Source: Bacteroidales bacterium (GTDB taxonomy: Bacteria; Bacteroidota; Bacteroidia; Bacteroidales; VadinHA17). From it: 64,000 nt of DNA. Position 1 is the first letter of the stretch. Every line of letters begins with the position of its first letter. The position numbers and the translations under genes are program-made. This document shows, one piece after another, positions 9,882 through 19,044 of the stretch. The stretch spans positions 119,602 through 183,601 of the forward strand of contig WXFD01000043.1 of assembly GCA_009877105.1 (NCBI GenBank), in the 5' to 3' direction. Under the pieces are notes generated by a model. The model ran no database searches. It saw nothing but the letters and a program-made list of their open reading frames with translations, and was not told where the DNA came from.

Positions 9882-12044
9882 ATGAGATATTTAAATTTAC
9901 CTGGAATGATGCTGGTCTTGTCGTTGCTGACAGTTCCGGCAAAGACTGACGAAGGCATGTGGATTCCCATACTGATTGAAAAATACAATATCAGTATTAT
10001 GCGTGAAAAAGGATTTAAATTAACCGCAGAAGATATTTACAGCATAAACAAAGCATCAATGAAAGATGCGGTTGTCAGGTTTGGTGGCGGATGTACGGCA
10101 GAATTCATCTCTTCAGAAGGTCTCCTGATTACTAATCATCATTGCGGTTACGGTACGATCCAGGCTCATTCCAGTCTTGAGCACGATTATCTCACCGATG
10201 GATTCTGGGCTATGTCGGCAAAGGATGAATTACCCAATCCCGGTCTTACCGTTACTCTCCTGAAGAGAATGGAAGATGTTACCGACAGGGTTCTTGCTGG
10301 AACAACTGATGAAATGGCAAATGAGAAAAGAGAGGGGATTATCCTATCAAATATAAAAAAGATTGAAACGGAGGCCATGAAGAATAATGGTTATCAGGCA
10401 AACGTCAGGCCTTTTTTCATGGGCAACCAGTATTTCCTGTTTGTTGAAGAAACCTTCAGGGACGTAAGGCTTGTAGGCGCACCTCCCTCCTCAATCGGCA
10501 GGTTTGGGGGAGATACGGACAATTGGGTGTGGCCGCGGCATACAGGTGATTTCTCGCTCTTCCGGGTCTATGCTGACAGGAACAATAATCCATCCGATTA
10601 TGCCCCCGATAATGTTCCGTACAAACCAGGTTTTTATTTCCCGATATCTCTGCGTGGTCTGAATGAAGGTGATTTTACGATGGTCATTGGCTTCCCCGGC
10701 ACAACTTACGAGTATGTGCCGTCTTATTATATTGATATGATTAAGAATCAAGTCAATCCCAGGCTGATAGATATCAGGGCCAGGAAGATAGAAGTGATCG
10801 ATGAAGCGATGGAATCAGATCCTCTCCTGAGGATAAAATACTCTGCAAAAAAGGCGGGTATCTCAAACTCCTGGAAAAAATGGACCGGAGAGATCCTGGG
10901 GCTCGAAAGAATGAAAACAATTGAGAAAAAACGGGAATTCGAGGATCAAATATCTGAGTGGATAAAAGCTGACAGTGCCAGAAACAGGAAATATGGAATG
11001 ATTTTTCAGGCTTACCGCGACATATATCCTCTTCTCAGCGAGTATATGCTTGTGAATGGCATTACCGGTGAAGTAATGAATGGCATTGAAACTGTTGCCC
11101 TGGCCAGGAATCTCAAAGGTCTTTCGGATCTTGTCGAATCCAGGGGCAATTCCGGTGATATTGAAAGCCTGAAAAAGAGATTGATTGAATATTCAGGATC
11201 TTTTTTCAGGGATTATGACAGGTGGACCGATGAAAAACTATTCGTTGCCTTGTTGAAAATATATGGTGAAATTCTTGAGGAGAAATGGCAGATTCCCGAA
11301 TACCGGAAATTGATGAAAATGTCCAAAGGCGATTTGGGGCACTTTGCCCGCAAATTGTATGACTCTTCGGTTTTTACGGAAGAAAAGGAATTCAGGAAAT
11401 TCGTTGAAGGCTTCGGTCTGGGTTCTCTGAAAAAGCTGAAAAAGGATGTGTTTTATAATCTTGCAATTGATGCTGCGGAGCTGGTCGCAAAAACAATCAG
11501 ACCGGAACTTGGCAGGTTTAATGCCGAATTGCAGGAGCATAACAGGCTTTACATGAAAGCCCAGATGGAGTTCCAGGATGACAGGATCTTTTATCCCGAT
11601 GCCAATTCAACCCTGAGGGTTGCTTACGGGAAAATATCAGGCTATTATGCAAGGGATGCGGTTTATTTAACCCATAGAACTACCCTTGGCGGCATAATTG
11701 AAAAAGATAATCCTGAAATTTATGATTATGCTGTGCCCGGAAGGCTCAAGGAATTGTATGCATCCGGAGATTTCGGACGTTATGGGCAGGATGGACAGCT
11801 AAATGTCTGTTTCATTGCAAATAACCACACAACAGGCGGAAACTCGGGAAGTCCCGTATTAAATGCCAACGGACATCTGATAGGAATAAACTTTGACAGG
11901 GGATGGGAGGGGGTTGCCAGCGACATGGCCTTTAATCCTGATCAGAGCCGTAATATAAGCCTCGATATCAGATATGCGCTGTTCGTTATTGATAAATTTG
12001 CCGGAGCTGGTTACCTGCTGGGAGAAATGACAATCGTTGAATGA
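9882..12044 (+). CDS. S46 dipeptidyl-peptidase, DPP11-type (Asp/Glu specific)
   Basis: Starting at ATG 9882 gives 720 residues with a clear signal peptide (MRYLNLPGMMLVLSLL...); an in-frame ATG at 9855 would add nine residues before it. The protein is a periplasmic S46 serine exopeptidase that removes dipeptides from peptide N-termini, as used by asaccharolytic or peptide-fermenting Bacteroidota. The triad is visible: His in TNHHCGYG (86 or 87), Asp in RHTGDF (D223) and Ser in GGNSGSP (S655). Eighteen residues after the Ser is Arg (R673, in INFDRGWEG). In Porphyromonas gingivalis DPP11 this Arg gives preference for Asp/Glu at P1, while DPP7 has Gly. Specificity is therefore inferred as acidic. 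Confidence 0.92.
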   Translation: MRYLNLPGMMLVLSLLTVPAKTDEGMWIPILIEKYNISIMREKGFKLTAEDIYSINKASMKDAVVRFGGGCTAEFISSEGLLITNHHCGYGTIQAHSSLEHDYLTDGFWAMSAKDELPNPGLTVTLLKRMEDVTDRVLAGTTDEMANEKREGIILSNIKKIETEAMKNNGYQANVRPFFMGNQYFLFVEETFRDVRLVGAPPSSIGRFGGDTDNWVWPRHTGDFSLFRVYADRNNNPSDYAPDNVPYKPGFYFPISLRGLNEGDFTMVIGFPGTTYEYVPSYYIDMIKNQVNPRLIDIRARKIEVIDEAMESDPLLRIKYSAKKAGISNSWKKWTGEILGLERMKTIEKKREFEDQISEWIKADSARNRKYGMIFQAYRDIYPLLSEYMLVNGITGEVMNGIETVALARNLKGLSDLVESRGNSGDIESLKKRLIEYSGSFFRDYDRWTDEKLFVALLKIYGEILEEKWQIPEYRKLMKMSKGDLGHFARKLYDSSVFTEEKEFRKFVEGFGLGSLKKLKKDVFYNLAIDAAELVAKTIRPELGRFNAELQEHNRLYMKAQMEFQDDRIFYPDANSTLRVAYGKISGYYARDAVYLTHRTTLGGIIEKDNPEIYDYAVPGRLKELYASGDFGRYGQDGQLNVCFIANNHTTGGNSGSPVLNANGHLIGINFDRGWEGVASDMAFNPDQSRNISLDIRYALFVIDKFAGAGYLLGEMTIVE

Positions 12045-12046
12045 TG

Positions 12047-12068
12047 ATCAGTATGACCTGATTTTTTT
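12047..12068 (+). terminator. Possible terminator after the S46 peptidase
   Basis: Stem ATCAG/CTGAT (12047-12051 and 12058-12062) with a 6-nt loop and an immediate run of seven T. The stem is short. It overlaps the 3' end of the converging minus-strand gene. Confidence 0.35.
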
Positions 12069-12950
12069 CAGCTTTTCGTCGTACTGCCGGTATACTGCTT
12101 CCTGCAATCTTATCTGTTCCTTAACCTTGTCCTGCATCCTTTCATTGCGCGGAATTTCAGCTTCTGCCCTTTCTATGCTGGACTTGGCTCTTTTGATTTT
12201 TTTCTCGGATGATTCTATGGAATTCACTGCCTTTTTTTGCCTTTTTTCCAGATCCTTAACCGACTGGGCCTTTTCCTTTCTGAGGGGATTATCTTCCTGC
12301 ATGGCCAGGAGTTCCTGGTTCTGAGCATCAAGGGTACTGGTCACAAGGCTTAGTTCATTTTTCTGTACCGTGATGTTCTCCTGCTCCCTGAGGATACTAC
12401 TGTTAGCCGATTGAATTGATTTCTGAAGCTTCTTGGATTTCTCCTTTTGAAGCGATGCGAGCTCCTTTTCAAGATCACGAAGCTTTTTTTGTTCCAGATC
12501 AGCCTCCTGCTTTGCCACGGCAATGTATTGGGTTTTAGAGAATTCTTTCAGATAATTGGTGGCTTTTGCATATTCTGCTGCACCTCCCGTGCTTTCAATA
12601 TAAAGATCCTTTTTCAGTTCAAATGAGACTACGAGCTGCAGCATAAGATCAAATTTCTTTAGTATACTGTAAACATTAACCGGGTCAGGACTCACTGCTT
12701 TTATCCGGGCCCCGAAAATTGACATTTCACCGTTATCGGTCACCACTTTTGATTTGGTCCCGGATTGAAGTTCCTTGATCCAGGCTTTCAGAACCTTGTC
12801 GTAGTCAGCTTCCGGAATTGTAACGGATATTGCCGGCAGATTGCTGTTCCCTATCTTCAGGCTGTCATTAAGGACTGTAATGGGTGTCTGGGCCCTGGTT
12901 CCCAAAAAGGGTACTAAAGAAACTAAAATGAAGATAAACCTTAATCTCAT
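12048..12950 (-). CDS. Secreted coiled-coil protein of unknown function
   Basis: About 300 residues when started at the ATG at 12950, which begins a good signal peptide (MRLRFIFILVSLVPFLGTRAQ); a longer frame to 13007 has no such support. After cleavage at about AQ there is a compact N-terminal domain (residues about 25-125) with LPAISVTIPEADYDKV, GARIKAVSPDPVNVYSIL and LQLVVSFELKKD. It is followed by a long, highly charged, heptad-like helix (about 130-300) rich in Lys, Glu and Gln, a probable coiled coil. No catalytic motif is seen. It is probably periplasmic. It converges on the S46 peptidase with only a 3-bp gap. I do not recognise a characterised family. Confidence 0.75.
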   Translation of the reverse strand: MRLRFIFILVSLVPFLGTRAQTPITVLNDSLKIGNSNLPAISVTIPEADYDKVLKAWIKELQSGTKSKVVTDNGEMSIFGARIKAVSPDPVNVYSILKKFDLMLQLVVSFELKKDLYIESTGGAAEYAKATNYLKEFSKTQYIAVAKQEADLEQKKLRDLEKELASLQKEKSKKLQKSIQSANSSILREQENITVQKNELSLVTSTLDAQNQELLAMQEDNPLRKEKAQSVKDLEKRQKKAVNSIESSEKKIKRAKSSIERAEAEIPRNERMQDKVKEQIRLQEAVYRQYDEKLKKIRSY

Positions 12951-13349
12951 GGCAAATGGATTTTTTAGTCTTTTTTGTTTGATATAAATATATAAATAAT
13001 TAATCATATTACCTTCTGTCGTTAATATTAAAAAACCAATGCCAGTTCAGAACCTTTTGTTTGATCGGATTATTTTGTTCAGGACCTGGATCACATCCTG
13101 ATATGGTGTGACTGTTAAACTGATAACAGTAAGATGTATCTTTAAGCAAATAGGCCGATAAATAGCCGGTTGGAAAAACAAGATGCTGAAATGGCATTTC
13201 CTCCTAAGGTTTATTACTTATAACTAGCTCTTTCATTATTTTTTTAGCCTAAAATATTCCGCGTGTTTGTTCCGTTATATCTTTCAGTAAAAACCGCGGA
13301 AATTCAAGGTCCGGAACATCCCTGGCCTTCAATATATATTAAAGATCTG
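12951..13349. other. Intergenic region without a supportable gene
   Basis: Divergent spacer between the coiled-coil protein and pdxB. It contains a short minus frame (13009-13197, 62 codons) preceded closely by AGGAGG, but the peptide has no family features and the spacing to ATG is only 2 nt, so I do not call it. A 6-bp inverted repeat TCAGGA/TCCTGA is at 13079-13101. The AT-rich part around 13200-13260 is the likely promoter zone for pdxB. Confidence 0.5.
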
Positions 13350-14483
13350 ATGATAAGGATAATAGCTGATGACAACATACCTTTTCTGAAAGGTATTCTT
13401 GAACCATTTTCAAGCATTTCCTATTTACCCGGAAGGGAAATCACAAATCAGGTGGTAAAAGGTGCGGATGCACTTCTTATCAGGACCCGTACCATATGCA
13501 ATGAAGAACTTCTCAGGGATACCAGTGTGAAATTCATCGGGACCGCGACTATCGGATATGATCACATTGATACAGGTTATTGTGACAAAAAGGGAATAAA
13601 TTGGGTCAGTGCACCTGGGTGCAATTCCTTCTCAGTTCAGCAGTATATTGCCTCTGCTCTTCTGAGGATCGCAGCGGAAAATAATTTTAGCCTGAAAGAT
13701 AAGACCATCGGAATCGTAGGTGTGGGAAATGTAGGTACAAAGGTTGAGAAGTTTGCCAGGACCATGGGGATGAATGTGCTGCTCAATGACCCTCCACGGG
13801 CCAGGCAGGAAAAAGATATCCGTTTTTCCGACCTGTTGACACTGCTTAAAGAATCTGATATTGTTACCCTGCATGTGCCTCTTAGTTTTAATGGCGAAGA
13901 CAGGACTTTTCATTTGTTCTCGGATGAGATGTTTCAGCTGATGAAGAAAGAAAGCTGGTTCATCAACACATCGCGTGGGGAAGTTGTTGACACCGAGGCC
14001 TTAAAGGGAGCAATCGGCAATGAAAGAATAGGAGGAGCAGTTCTCGACGTTTGGGAAAACGAGCCGGAGTTGGATATACCGCTTATGCACATGGCATATC
14101 TTGCAACTCCTCATATAGCAGGTTATTCAACTGACGGAAAAGTCAATGGAACTGTGGCGGTTGTCAGGAAACTGAGTTCTTACTTCGGATTGCCACTGAC
14201 TGACTGGTCGCCTGAACAGATTCCCTTACCCCGGTTCCAGACCATCGACATGGACTGTAACGGCAAGGGGAATGAAGAAATAATACGAAGATCGGTGCTC
14301 CATACTTACAATATTGTGGAGGATGATGTGAAACTTCGGTTTGACCCTTCCCTGTTCGAGAAGTTAAGGGGTACCTATCCGGTGAGAAGGGAATTCCCTG
14401 CCTATACTGTGAAACTGAGGGGATGCCCCTCTGAAGCCGTCACTCAGCTTGAGGAGCTCGGGTTTAATCTGATTAACCTGTAA
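13350..14483 (+). CDS. pdxB: 4-phosphoerythronate dehydrogenase
   Basis: With the ATG at 13350 (MIRIIADDNIPF) the protein is 377 residues, essentially the length of E. coli PdxB; the longer frame from 13263 adds 29 residues with no homology features. It is a D-isomer-specific 2-hydroxyacid dehydrogenase: Rossmann motif GIVGVGNVGTKV, substrate Arg in INTSRGEVVD, the Glu in WENEPE and catalytic His in ATPHIAGYS. The AGYSTDGK segment and the C-terminal PdxB-type domain (residues about 290-377) separate it from SerA-type enzymes. It oxidises 4-phospho-D-erythronate in pyridoxal phosphate synthesis. It stands alone on the + strand, converging on the activase gene. Confidence 0.9.
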   Translation: MIRIIADDNIPFLKGILEPFSSISYLPGREITNQVVKGADALLIRTRTICNEELLRDTSVKFIGTATIGYDHIDTGYCDKKGINWVSAPGCNSFSVQQYIASALLRIAAENNFSLKDKTIGIVGVGNVGTKVEKFARTMGMNVLLNDPPRARQEKDIRFSDLLTLLKESDIVTLHVPLSFNGEDRTFHLFSDEMFQLMKKESWFINTSRGEVVDTEALKGAIGNERIGGAVLDVWENEPELDIPLMHMAYLATPHIAGYSTDGKVNGTVAVVRKLSSYFGLPLTDWSPEQIPLPRFQTIDMDCNGKGNEEIIRRSVLHTYNIVEDDVKLRFDPSLFEKLRGTYPVRREFPAYTVKLRGCPSEAVTQLEELGFNLINL

Positions 14484-14504
14484 TATACGCCCGGGGGTTT
14501 TTTA

Positions 14505-17500
14505 TCAGATAACCGCCGGTTCTGTGGCGGCAGCATATTCCTTTACCTGGAAGGCAAAGGCCTGGAGCCTGGTGTCGAGTGAAACCGTGAACTGTCCGTC
14601 ATATGCAATATTGATGAAGGGGATATTGTTATAATCTTTTCTGAACGAATCGCTGACAGAAGCTACAAGTGTCCCCGGCATGCAGGTAAAAGGAAGAATT
14701 GCTGCTATGCCTGACACCCCTCTTTCCGCGAGAGCTACGGATGATCCTATTGCTATCGGAGGATCGCCGTCATAGAACTCACTCACATAAAGGTTGCTTA
14801 ACCGGAGCATCTCATGGAGTGATACATCCTTCCGCTGATCGGTGAATTTTCTCAGGCCGTTGAGAAGATAATTCACTATGGCTTCCTGTCCTATCGCCTG
14901 AATCCTTGATCTGGTTATTCCCATAAGGTCATTTTTCCATTTGCTGTCGCGGGTATAGCGATGGGTTGAATAAGTTATCCATTCCGAAAATGGCCCGATA
15001 ACAACCTCAAGGCCAAGATCCTCCAGCCTATTGGCTATATTGCCGTTACAGCCTGCATTATCTCTCATGTAGATCTCCCCGAGAATGGCCACAACAGGTT
15101 TTCGTTTGCTCCTGTCGGTATTCAATGCCATGAAATCAGATGTAATTTCCACAAGAAGACGCCGGAGTCCTTTGGAGCCTGATTCAATGCAGCGTTCAAT
15201 CTTTTTTAGCGATATTTCATAAAGTTTTTTCGTATCGCCTTTGCATATCTCATAGGGTTTATTTTCACGATATAGTTTTCTCAGGAAATCGAATGCCACG
15301 AAGCCTTTCCACGCGTTTATCCTGAATAACTGGCTTTTATCCCCGGCCAGATCAGCATATGATGTGTCATTTGAAGGAGTCAATATGGTTGCTTCGCCAA
15401 ATCCCAGTCTGTCAAACAGTGTCCTCTGGAAATGATTATATTGCCCGAACCGGCAGGGGCCGTTGTGGTCAGGCATGAAGAAGCTCATTTTTGAAGGATC
15501 TGCACCCGGTTCGAAAAGTTTTTTCAGAAAACTTCCGGTTGTGCATATCATGGGAAAACATTCTCTTGATGATGTGTATTTCCTGCCTAGTGAGATATCT
15601 TCATCTGTCTGTTTAGGCAGAACTTCGGAAGGAATGCCAACGCTACGGGCTGCCGCTGCGATAAGGTATGCCCCATCGTGCATGTATGGAAAATACAGGG
15701 TCCGTTTTGCCGGGGAAGTAAGTGTGTCAGCATGGGGCCTGAAGACAGTGATCTCACCTTTGCTATTCAGGTCCGATCCTTTCAGACTGTCGAGGAATGC
15801 CTCAATCCGCGTAATTATTCCGGCATCAGCCGAGTGTTCATCAACCTCTATGTGCAGAAAAGGTTTGGCTTTAAGTTCCTCACTTACGTAATGCCAGATG
15901 AATGAATCAGGTCCGCATCTGAAATTACTGATATATACGGCATGCAGGTTATCCGTTTTTGCCACAAGCTGTGCTGCAGCAACTATTTTCTGACCATTCG
16001 GCCAGTACATGTTCCTGTAATTTTCGAAAATATTGTATGGTGCCAGATCGAGCATGTCAACGGGGACAGGCATCACATTCCTGGCAAGGAGCTTTTCCAC
16101 CAGGCCCAGATTCAGATGCGGATCAGTACTGTTGTAAGGCCTTCCAAGAAGTACCACGGGCCTGTAGTTTCCGGGGATGTTTTTCAGGATATTTCGTCCG
16201 TACCCTGTCAGTTGTTTTTCAAATGCCACCTGTACTGCATCAGCTTTGTAAATAGCCTCTTTTATGGTTTTTTTACCAATGCCGAACTTAGTATTGAAAA
16301 ATGATGACATTTCCTTCACAAGCGCCCGTTCGAAAAAACGAAAATGCAGTGTTGGGATTAGGAGTTTTGACTCATCAATCTTATCTCTCAGGGCAGCCCT
16401 GACCATGAATGGATAAGACTGGATCCATGGGCAGTTGCAGTTAAAGGTTTTGTTGCCTTCCCTAAACTTTGCATTGACAATAAAAGGCAGGAATACATAA
16501 TCCACCCCTTTTTCTATAAGATCAATAACATGTCCGTAAATCAGTTCAACCGGCAGGCATGTTTCAGTTGTTATTGTCTCAAGTGACCGGGCCACAAGTG
16601 TTTTATCCGATTCCCTTGAAAGAACCACGGTGAATCCAAGTTGTTCAAAGAAAGTGCGCCAGAACGGGAATTGTTGGAAGAAGACCATAAGGGCACGCGG
16701 GATACCGATAGTAATACCGCCGGTTCCTGCTTCTGTTTCCCTGTAGCCATCCATGAGCATTTCGAGCCTTTTCTGAAAAAGATTGGGTATGTCGTTTGCA
16801 ATCTTTTTTCGACTGTCCGTCTCATACTTTTCACAACGTCCTCCATAGAAAAGCGATTTCTTTTCCCCTGCAATCCTGACCTTACGTATCTCACAATGAT
16901 TTGTACATCCCTGACATGCAAACCTGCTGATTTCGTATTCGGCGTTTCTTATTCCAAATCCCCTGAACGCGGTTTTCTGACCTTTTTTCATCGATTTCCG
17001 GGCCAGTATTGCTGCACCTATGGCGCCGGTGACATCGAAGTGCGGAGGAATTGTGATTTTTTTACCGGTGACCTGCTCAAAGGCAGCTACAACAGCCTTA
17101 TTGTTAGCAACGCCTCCCTGGAAGAAAATTTTATTGCCAACCTTTTTATCTCCAACTACCTTCTGCAGATAGTTATACACTATTGAATAGGCCAGGCCGC
17201 CTACCAGGTTATCGTTTCTGGCCCCTCTTTGCATGAAGGTATTCAGATCCGATTCCATAAAAACGGTGCATCTGTCGCCAAGCTTAACCGGGCATTCCGA
17301 GCCCAAGGCCATGCATCCGAATTCATTGACAATATTAATGTTCAGTTTTTCAGCCTGTTCCTCAAGAAATGAACCGGTTCCCGCCGCACATACCTTATTC
17401 ATTTCAAAATCAACGACAACCCCCTTTTCAATGCTGATATACTTAGAGTCCTGGCCGCCGATCTCAAATATCGTATCGACTGTTGGATCATAGTCAATTG

Positions 17501-18746
17501 CTGCAGCTGCCTGGGCAGTTATTTCATTCTGGATAGTATCTGCACCGATAAAATCTCCGGTCAGGTAGCGGCCCGATCCGGTGGTTCCGGCTCCCATTAT
17601 CTCAACATCCTTACCCGCCTCATCATAGATCTCTTTCAATCCTCTCTGGATGGCCTCAAGCGGTTTGCCTGCCGTAGGCAGGTACCTTCTTGCTACTACC
17701 CGGTTTGCCCTGTCAATAAGAACAACATTTGTGCTGAGCGAACCAACATCAATCCCTAGGTACACTTTTGTCTTTTTTCCCGGGTTCTTTCGCCAGCTGA
17801 TGCTTGTGTTATAAACAGCCTTTGATTCTGCCAGGGGAGGAAGGCTGCTGAAATGAGATGAATCATGTGCAAGATATTCATCAAGTTCTTTCAGCCCATG
17901 GAAACCATTCATCTCCGGATTGTTTTCCCGGGCGTAAATAACAGCGCCTATGGCTCCCATCGATGCATGATATTCCGGTATTATCAGTTCGCGGTCCTTC
18001 AGGTTGAGTATTTCCCTGAATGCCCTTATCATTCCTGTATTTGCTGCCACGCCACCGGCAAACAGAACAGGTTTTTTAAATTCCCTGCTTCTGGCAACGT
18101 TGCTCCGGAAATTCCTGGCAAGTGCGAAACACAAGCCGGCAACAATATCGTGCAGAGGAGTGGCAATCTGCTGGTGATGGATCATGTCGCTCTTGGCAAA
18201 GACACTGCATCTCCCGGCGATCCGTGGCGGATCAGCCGATTTAAGGGCCATTTCACCAAACTCCTTTTCTATGGGCACCCCGATTCGCCTTGCCTGCTGA
18301 TCAAGGAATGATCCGGTTCCTGCAGCACAGACACTGTTCATCTCGAAATCGACCAGTCTGGAATGACCGTTGGAAGGATCCCTTTCAAGGAGGATAAGCT
18401 TGGAATCTTCTCCCCCAATCTCAATAATCGTTTGAGTCTCAGGATATAATCGGTCAGCAGCAGTAGCCTGGGCAATTATTTCATTAACAAAGACACCGCC
18501 GATCAGCCCGCAAGCCAGTCTGCCTCCCGTTCCAGTAAGCGCAGTTCCGGCTATTTCCCCTGAGTTAAGGTTTCGTATGATCTGGGATAATCTCTCCCTG
18601 AGAACAAAAAAAGGCTTACCCTGAACGTAATCATAGTAGTTCTCAACGACATTGCAGGTTTCATCAATAAGTACGGTATTGAGTGAAACAGATCCTATAT
18701 CGAGCCCAAGATACAACCTGCCTTTTCCGGGAAGCCGTTGGTTCAT
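14505..18746 (-). CDS. Giant acyl-CoA dehydratase activase-like protein (two BadF/HgdC domains + DUF2229 + dehydratase-like part)
   Basis: A 1413-residue protein built from two ASKHA ATPase domains of the BadF/HgdC type in tandem (about residues 8-275 and 327-590; each has GLDIGS or GIDVGS, EIGGEDSK or EIGGQDSK, and a GGVA motif) followed by a DUF2229/HgdB-like region to the C-terminus. Both domains keep the two Cys of the activator [4Fe-4S] cluster: VCAAGTGSF in both, and GRCSVF or DRCTVF. Cys-rich stretches follow (CQGCTNHC, FNCNCPWIQS). Small relatives use ATP to drive a low-potential electron into 2-hydroxyacyl-CoA dehydratases. The large fused form is widespread in anaerobes but its substrate is not established. 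It lies 298 bp downstream of the ferredoxin gene on the same strand. Confidence 0.9.
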   Translation of the reverse strand: MNQRLPGKGRLYLGLDIGSVSLNTVLIDETCNVVENYYDYVQGKPFFVLRERLSQIIRNLNSGEIAGTALTGTGGRLACGLIGGVFVNEIIAQATAADRLYPETQTIIEIGGEDSKLILLERDPSNGHSRLVDFEMNSVCAAGTGSFLDQQARRIGVPIEKEFGEMALKSADPPRIAGRCSVFAKSDMIHHQQIATPLHDIVAGLCFALARNFRSNVARSREFKKPVLFAGGVAANTGMIRAFREILNLKDRELIIPEYHASMGAIGAVIYARENNPEMNGFHGLKELDEYLAHDSSHFSSLPPLAESKAVYNTSISWRKNPGKKTKVYLGIDVGSLSTNVVLIDRANRVVARRYLPTAGKPLEAIQRGLKEIYDEAGKDVEIMGAGTTGSGRYLTGDFIGADTIQNEITAQAAAAIDYDPTVDTIFEIGGQDSKYISIEKGVVVDFEMNKVCAAGTGSFLEEQAEKLNINIVNEFGCMALGSECPVKLGDRCTVFMESDLNTFMQRGARNDNLVGGLAYSIVYNYLQKVVGDKKVGNKIFFQGGVANNKAVVAAFEQVTGKKITIPPHFDVTGAIGAAILARKSMKKGQKTAFRGFGIRNAEYEISRFACQGCTNHCEIRKVRIAGEKKSLFYGGRCEKYETDSRKKIANDIPNLFQKRLEMLMDGYRETEAGTGGITIGIPRALMVFFQQFPFWRTFFEQLGFTVVLSRESDKTLVARSLETITTETCLPVELIYGHVIDLIEKGVDYVFLPFIVNAKFREGNKTFNCNCPWIQSYPFMVRAALRDKIDESKLLIPTLHFRFFERALVKEMSSFFNTKFGIGKKTIKEAIYKADAVQVAFEKQLTGYGRNILKNIPGNYRPVVLLGRPYNSTDPHLNLGLVEKLLARNVMPVPVDMLDLAPYNIFENYRNMYWPNGQKIVAAAQLVAKTDNLHAVYISNFRCGPDSFIWHYVSEELKAKPFLHIEVDEHSADAGIITRIEAFLDSLKGSDLNSKGEITVFRPHADTLTSPAKRTLYFPYMHDGAYLIAAAARSVGIPSEVLPKQTDEDISLGRKYTSSRECFPMICTTGSFLKKLFEPGADPSKMSFFMPDHNGPCRFGQYNHFQRTLFDRLGFGEATILTPSNDTSYADLAGDKSQLFRINAWKGFVAFDFLRKLYRENKPYEICKGDTKKLYEISLKKIERCIESGSKGLRRLLVEITSDFMALNTDRSKRKPVVAILGEIYMRDNAGCNGNIANRLEDLGLEVVIGPFSEWITYSTHRYTRDSKWKNDLMGITRSRIQAIGQEAIVNYLLNGLRKFTDQRKDVSLHEMLRLSNLYVSEFYDGDPPIAIGSSVALAERGVSGIAAILPFTCMPGTLVASVSDSFRKDYNNIPFINIAYDGQFTVSLDTRLQAFAFQVKEYAAATEPAVI

Positions 18747-19044
18747 TGCCTGAAATGTAATTTTAGTAATGAATGAAGCCGGTAGATCCCAATGCCGTTC
18801 TACTAAGTTAGCAATTTTTTATTCAAGGACCATGCAGACAGTCATATTTTTAGCAAGCCTGCACGGTAAAATGTACTGGTCGGGCAGGATTGCCTGTATC
18901 ACATTACTGTCAGCTATCCCTGGCAACTCCCGAACGTGAATTTATATCACCGGTGGATTGTCCGGTAATACCGGGGGAATTAATACCGGGCCAGAAGCTG
19001 GCGGGGGGTATCATTACTGAATTGTACCGTTCAGTCAGGCAGGC
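18747..19044. other. Spacer between activase and ferredoxin genes
   Basis: About 300 bp with no open frame of substance. A near-palindromic CCGGTAATACCGG is at about 18962. The part next to 18746 should hold the activase promoter, but no clear TAnnTTTG box was found. Confidence 0.4.

Noticed and set aside
13009..13197. 62-codon minus-strand frame with AGGAGG before ATG
   Set aside because: The spacing of 2 nt is too short for a ribosome site and the peptide has no recognisable features.
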